A stretch of DNA of 7,108 bases, from the NCBI GenBank assembly GCA_945483375.1, contig CALYRQ010000044.1, positions 1-7,108 of the forward strand. The letters run 5' to 3'. Of the stretch, positions 5,101 to 7,108 are shown piece by piece. A model generated the notes under the pieces. That model did no database searches. It was not told the DNA's origin and saw only the letters and a list, made by a program, of their open reading frames with translations. The position numbers and the translations under genes were made by a program. Position 1 is the first letter of the stretch. Every line of letters begins with the position of its first letter. This DNA is from an uncultured Elusimicrobia bacterium. GTDB lineage: Bacteria > Elusimicrobiota > Elusimicrobia > Elusimicrobiales > Elusimicrobiaceae.

Positions 5101-5793
5101 GTGCAACAAACTAACGAAAAAATCAATGTGCTGGATAAAGGCTTCGTCCGCCTGGTGGACTTTATGGGCGGCGATCAGCGCGCCGTGCAATCGGCCCGCG
5201 TATCTTTCGGGGCCGTATCCAAAGGGGACGAACTGGATAAACGCCTTATTAAATACCTCATGCAGCACGCGCACCACACCCCGTTTGAACATTGTTATTT
5301 TCAATTTCACATCTGCTGCCCGATTTTTGTGGCGCGCCAATGGATGCGCCACCGCTGGGGCTCCTATAACGAAGTAAGTGCCCGCTATACCGAGGTAAAA
5401 GACGAATTTTACATCCCGGACGCCTTCCGCGGCCAGGACACCAAAAACAAACAGGGCTCCGTGCCGGACAGTGCGCTTGACAATGCGGCCCTGCGCAAAA
5501 TTTACGAAGACAGCGTGGAAGCCTCTTACGCCGCTTACCACAAACTGATTGAAGCCGGCGTGGCGCGCGAAATGGCGCGCGGCGTGCTCCCCGTCTGCCA
5601 ATACACCCAATTTTACTGGAGCGTAAACGCCAGAAGTTTGTTTAACTTCCTGTGCTTACGCATGGATCAACACGCGCAAAAAGAAATCCGCGTTTATGCG
5701 GACGAAATCGCCAAAATCGTGGCGGAAAAAATGCCGTGGTCCTGGGAAGCGTTTGAAGCGTTAAACAAACAACTTCCGTTAGGCTCCGAATAA
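5101..5793 (+). CDS. thyX: Flavin-dependent thymidylate synthase ThyX
   Basis: Makes dTMP from dUMP in the cytoplasm, using methylene-THF as carbon donor and FAD with NADPH as reductant; it replaces ThyA. The 230-aa length is normal. The signature RHR-x7-S is intact: R83-H84-R85 and Ser93 in RHRWGSYNEVS, preceded by ARQW (78-81). HHTPFEH (58-64) is part of the FAD/dUMP site. MARGVLPVCQYTQFYW (158-173) followed by SVNARSLFNFLCLR (174-187) is the conserved C-terminal nucleotide-binding segment. GTG start at 5101 is supported by AGGAG (5089-5093), 7 nt upstream; no ATG nearby fits. It follows the exported protein gene by 13 nt and precedes glgC by 18 nt with no terminator between, so all three are probably co-transcribed. 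Because ThyX does not oxidise THF to DHF, such organisms often lack ThyA and the usual DHFR. This cannot be tested here. Confidence 0.96.
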   Translation: MQQTNEKINVLDKGFVRLVDFMGGDQRAVQSARVSFGAVSKGDELDKRLIKYLMQHAHHTPFEHCYFQFHICCPIFVARQWMRHRWGSYNEVSARYTEVKDEFYIPDAFRGQDTKNKQGSVPDSALDNAALRKIYEDSVEASYAAYHKLIEAGVAREMARGVLPVCQYTQFYWSVNARSLFNFLCLRMDQHAQKEIRVYADEIAKIVAEKMPWSWEAFEALNKQLPLGSE

Positions 5794-5811
5794 CAACTAA
5801 AGGGGAAACTT

Positions 5812-7020
5812 ATGAAAATACTCGGCATGATTATGGCCGGGGGCAAAGGGGAACGGCTCTATCCGCTGACGAAAGACCGCTCCAAGCCTTCCGTGCCGTT
5901 CGGCGGCAAGTACCGAATCGTGGATTTTGTGCTCTCCAACTTCGTCAACTCGGGCATTTTTTCTTCTTATGTGCTCGTGCAGTACCTGTCCCAAAGTTTA
6001 ATCGAATACCTGCGCACCACATGGCGGTCGGAAGGTATCATGTCGGACCATTTTTTAACCTGCGTGCCGCCGCAAATGCGCCTGGGTGAAATTTGGTACC
6101 GCGGTACGGCCGACTCCGTGCGCCAAAACATCAACCTGGTAAAAGATTTCGCGCCCGATTTGGTGGCCATCTTCGGGGCGGACCATATTTACCGCATGGA
6201 CGTGCGCCAAATGGTGGATTTCCACTTAAAAAACAAGGCCGACGTAACCGTGGCCGCCAATACCGTTTCCATTGAACAGGCCACCGCGTTCGGCGTACTG
6301 GGTACGGACGAAACGGGCCGCATCGTGCAGTTTGACGAAAAGCCCGCCAACCCCAAACCGATTCCGGGCAACCCAAAAGCGGCGTATGCGTCCATGGGCA
6401 ACTATATTTTTAACACGGACGTACTGCTTAAAGTATTGCAAAAACGCTTTTGCGACGTGCCCGCGCTGGACTTCGGCAAACACATCCTGCCTAAAATTTT
6501 AATGGATTACCGCACCTTTGCCTACGACTTCCAAAGCCAAACGCTCCCCGGAGCCAAAAGCTATGAAGAACAGGGCTACTGGCGCGACGTGGGCACCATT
6601 GAGTCCTTCTGGCAGACCAACATGGACCTGTTGGGCCCCAAACCCAAGCTGGATTTAAACAACCCCGCCTGGCCGATTAACACCACGCTTAACCGCGTAC
6701 CCGCCAGCAAATTTTTGGGCGGAACGGTAACGAACTCCATCGTAGGCGACGGTTGCGTCATCCACCCGAAAGCCAAAATTAAAAACTGCGTCATCAGCGA
6801 CAGCGTAACCGTCGGCGAAGGCGCGGAGATGGAAGGCTGCGTGATTATGGACAACTGCGAAATTAAAGCGGGCGCGAAACTTAAAAAAGTAATTATGGAC
6901 CGCTTTAACACCATCGCCGCCAAACAAACCATCGGCATCAACCAAGAGGCCGATTCGCAAAAGTACTATATTGACCCGTCGGGCATTGTCGTTATCCCGC
7001 GCGGGAAAAATAAGTTTTAA
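5812..7020 (+). CDS. glgC: Glucose-1-phosphate adenylyltransferase (ADP-glucose pyrophosphorylase)
   Basis: Joins ATP and glucose-1-phosphate to ADP-glucose and PPi, the committed and allosterically controlled step of bacterial glycogen synthesis; it works as a tetramer in the cytoplasm. The 402 aa are normal. In order: nucleotide-binding loop GGKGERLYPLT (10-20), KPSVPFGGKYRIVDF (25-39), WYRGTADSV (96-104), the metal site GADHIYRMD (122-130), sugar-phosphate motif FDEKPA (174-179), SMGNYIF (194-200) and YWRDVGTI (256-263). Residues from about 300 to 365 form hexapeptide repeats of a left-handed beta-helix (SIVGDGCVIHPKAKI, CVISDSVTVGEGAEM). The end, SGIVVIPRG (390-398), is typical. ATG 5812 has AGGGG (5801-5805), 6 nt upstream. 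Last gene of the operon, followed after 14 nt by a strong terminator. No other glg gene is visible, so the glycogen pathway continues elsewhere. Confidence 0.97.
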   Translation: MKILGMIMAGGKGERLYPLTKDRSKPSVPFGGKYRIVDFVLSNFVNSGIFSSYVLVQYLSQSLIEYLRTTWRSEGIMSDHFLTCVPPQMRLGEIWYRGTADSVRQNINLVKDFAPDLVAIFGADHIYRMDVRQMVDFHLKNKADVTVAANTVSIEQATAFGVLGTDETGRIVQFDEKPANPKPIPGNPKAAYASMGNYIFNTDVLLKVLQKRFCDVPALDFGKHILPKILMDYRTFAYDFQSQTLPGAKSYEEQGYWRDVGTIESFWQTNMDLLGPKPKLDLNNPAWPINTTLNRVPASKFLGGTVTNSIVGDGCVIHPKAKIKNCVISDSVTVGEGAEMEGCVIMDNCEIKAGAKLKKVIMDRFNTIAAKQTIGINQEADSQKYYIDPSGIVVIPRGKNKF

Positions 7021-7034
7021 GCCAAACGCTTTTT

Positions 7035-7067
7035 AAAAACTCCCCGCGTAACAACGGGGAGTTTTTT
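7035..7067 (+). terminator. Intrinsic terminator of the exported protein-thyX-glgC operon
   Basis: AAAAACTCCCCG (7035-7046) pairs with CGGGGAGTTTTT (7055-7066) around loop CGTAACAA, giving a 12-bp stem that runs into the T tract. It is symmetrical (A-run before, T-run after) and so could work in both directions. Confidence 0.93.
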
Positions 7068-7108
7068 ATTCTTCAATAAAGTAGAATATAAAAACAGGCA
7101 AAAAGCTA
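7068..7108 (+). promoter_or_regulatory. Possible -10 box for a gene beyond the window
   Basis: TAGAAT (7082-7087) is a 5/6 match to the -10 consensus in A/T-rich DNA just behind the operon terminator. No good -35 is visible, since that position falls inside the terminator T-run. It would point to a plus-strand gene outside the window. Confidence 0.25.

Noticed and set aside
1..7108. Mobile elements, CRISPR arrays, tRNA or rRNA genes
   Set aside because: No transposase or integrase, no regularly spaced repeats, no terminal inverted repeats with target duplications and no tRNA- or rRNA-like sequence were seen on either strand.

Overview
The window most resembles a member of the Elusimicrobiota, probably a gut Elusimicrobium relative. 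The main reason is the stand-alone prepilin, whose N-terminus (FTLIELLVVVLIIGIL, then AVALPQYQ and a YYMANGEY segment) is of the kind that occurs in large numbers in that phylum. This assignment is from memory of the families and is an inference. There are no rRNA or tRNA genes, transposons or CRISPR repeats, and the gene content is mostly housekeeping.

Layout. (1) Bases 2-937 (+) hold most of a squalene/phytoene synthase-family gene. It is cut by the window edge and interrupted at 35-37 by an in-frame TGA, where relatives usually have Cys or Ala (the YLL-x-R position). The first Asp-rich catalytic motif lies directly after this TGA, so a protein restarted further down would lack it. (2) Bases 1028-2425 (+) encode an AGCS-family Na+/alanine (glycine) symporter, with a palindrome in its leader and a strong terminator behind it. 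(3) Bases 2456-2779 hold no ordinary gene. They contain an inverted repeat, a sigma70-like promoter, a strongly structured RNA of about 170 nt and an intrinsic terminator: a candidate independent small RNA of no family I recognise. (4) On the minus strand are a type IV prepilin (2780-3268), whose promoter spacer contains a run of 12 A/T, and a single-domain MazG pyrophosphohydrolase (3375-3758). (5) Divergent from mazG, with the start regions almost touching and the candidate promoters overlapping, is a plus-strand operon: an exported protein with a FlgT-C-like domain plus a probable beta-propeller (3795-5087), thyX (5101-5793) and glgC (5812-7020). It ends in a strong terminator at 7035-7067.

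The genes do not form one pathway. The tight operon (gaps of 13 and 18 nt) joins an envelope or secreted protein, flavin-dependent dTMP synthesis and glycogen-precursor synthesis; MazG on the other strand cleans or controls NTP pools. The points most worth a second look are the structured RNA locus, the interrupted isoprenoid gene and the homopolymer in the pilin promoter.
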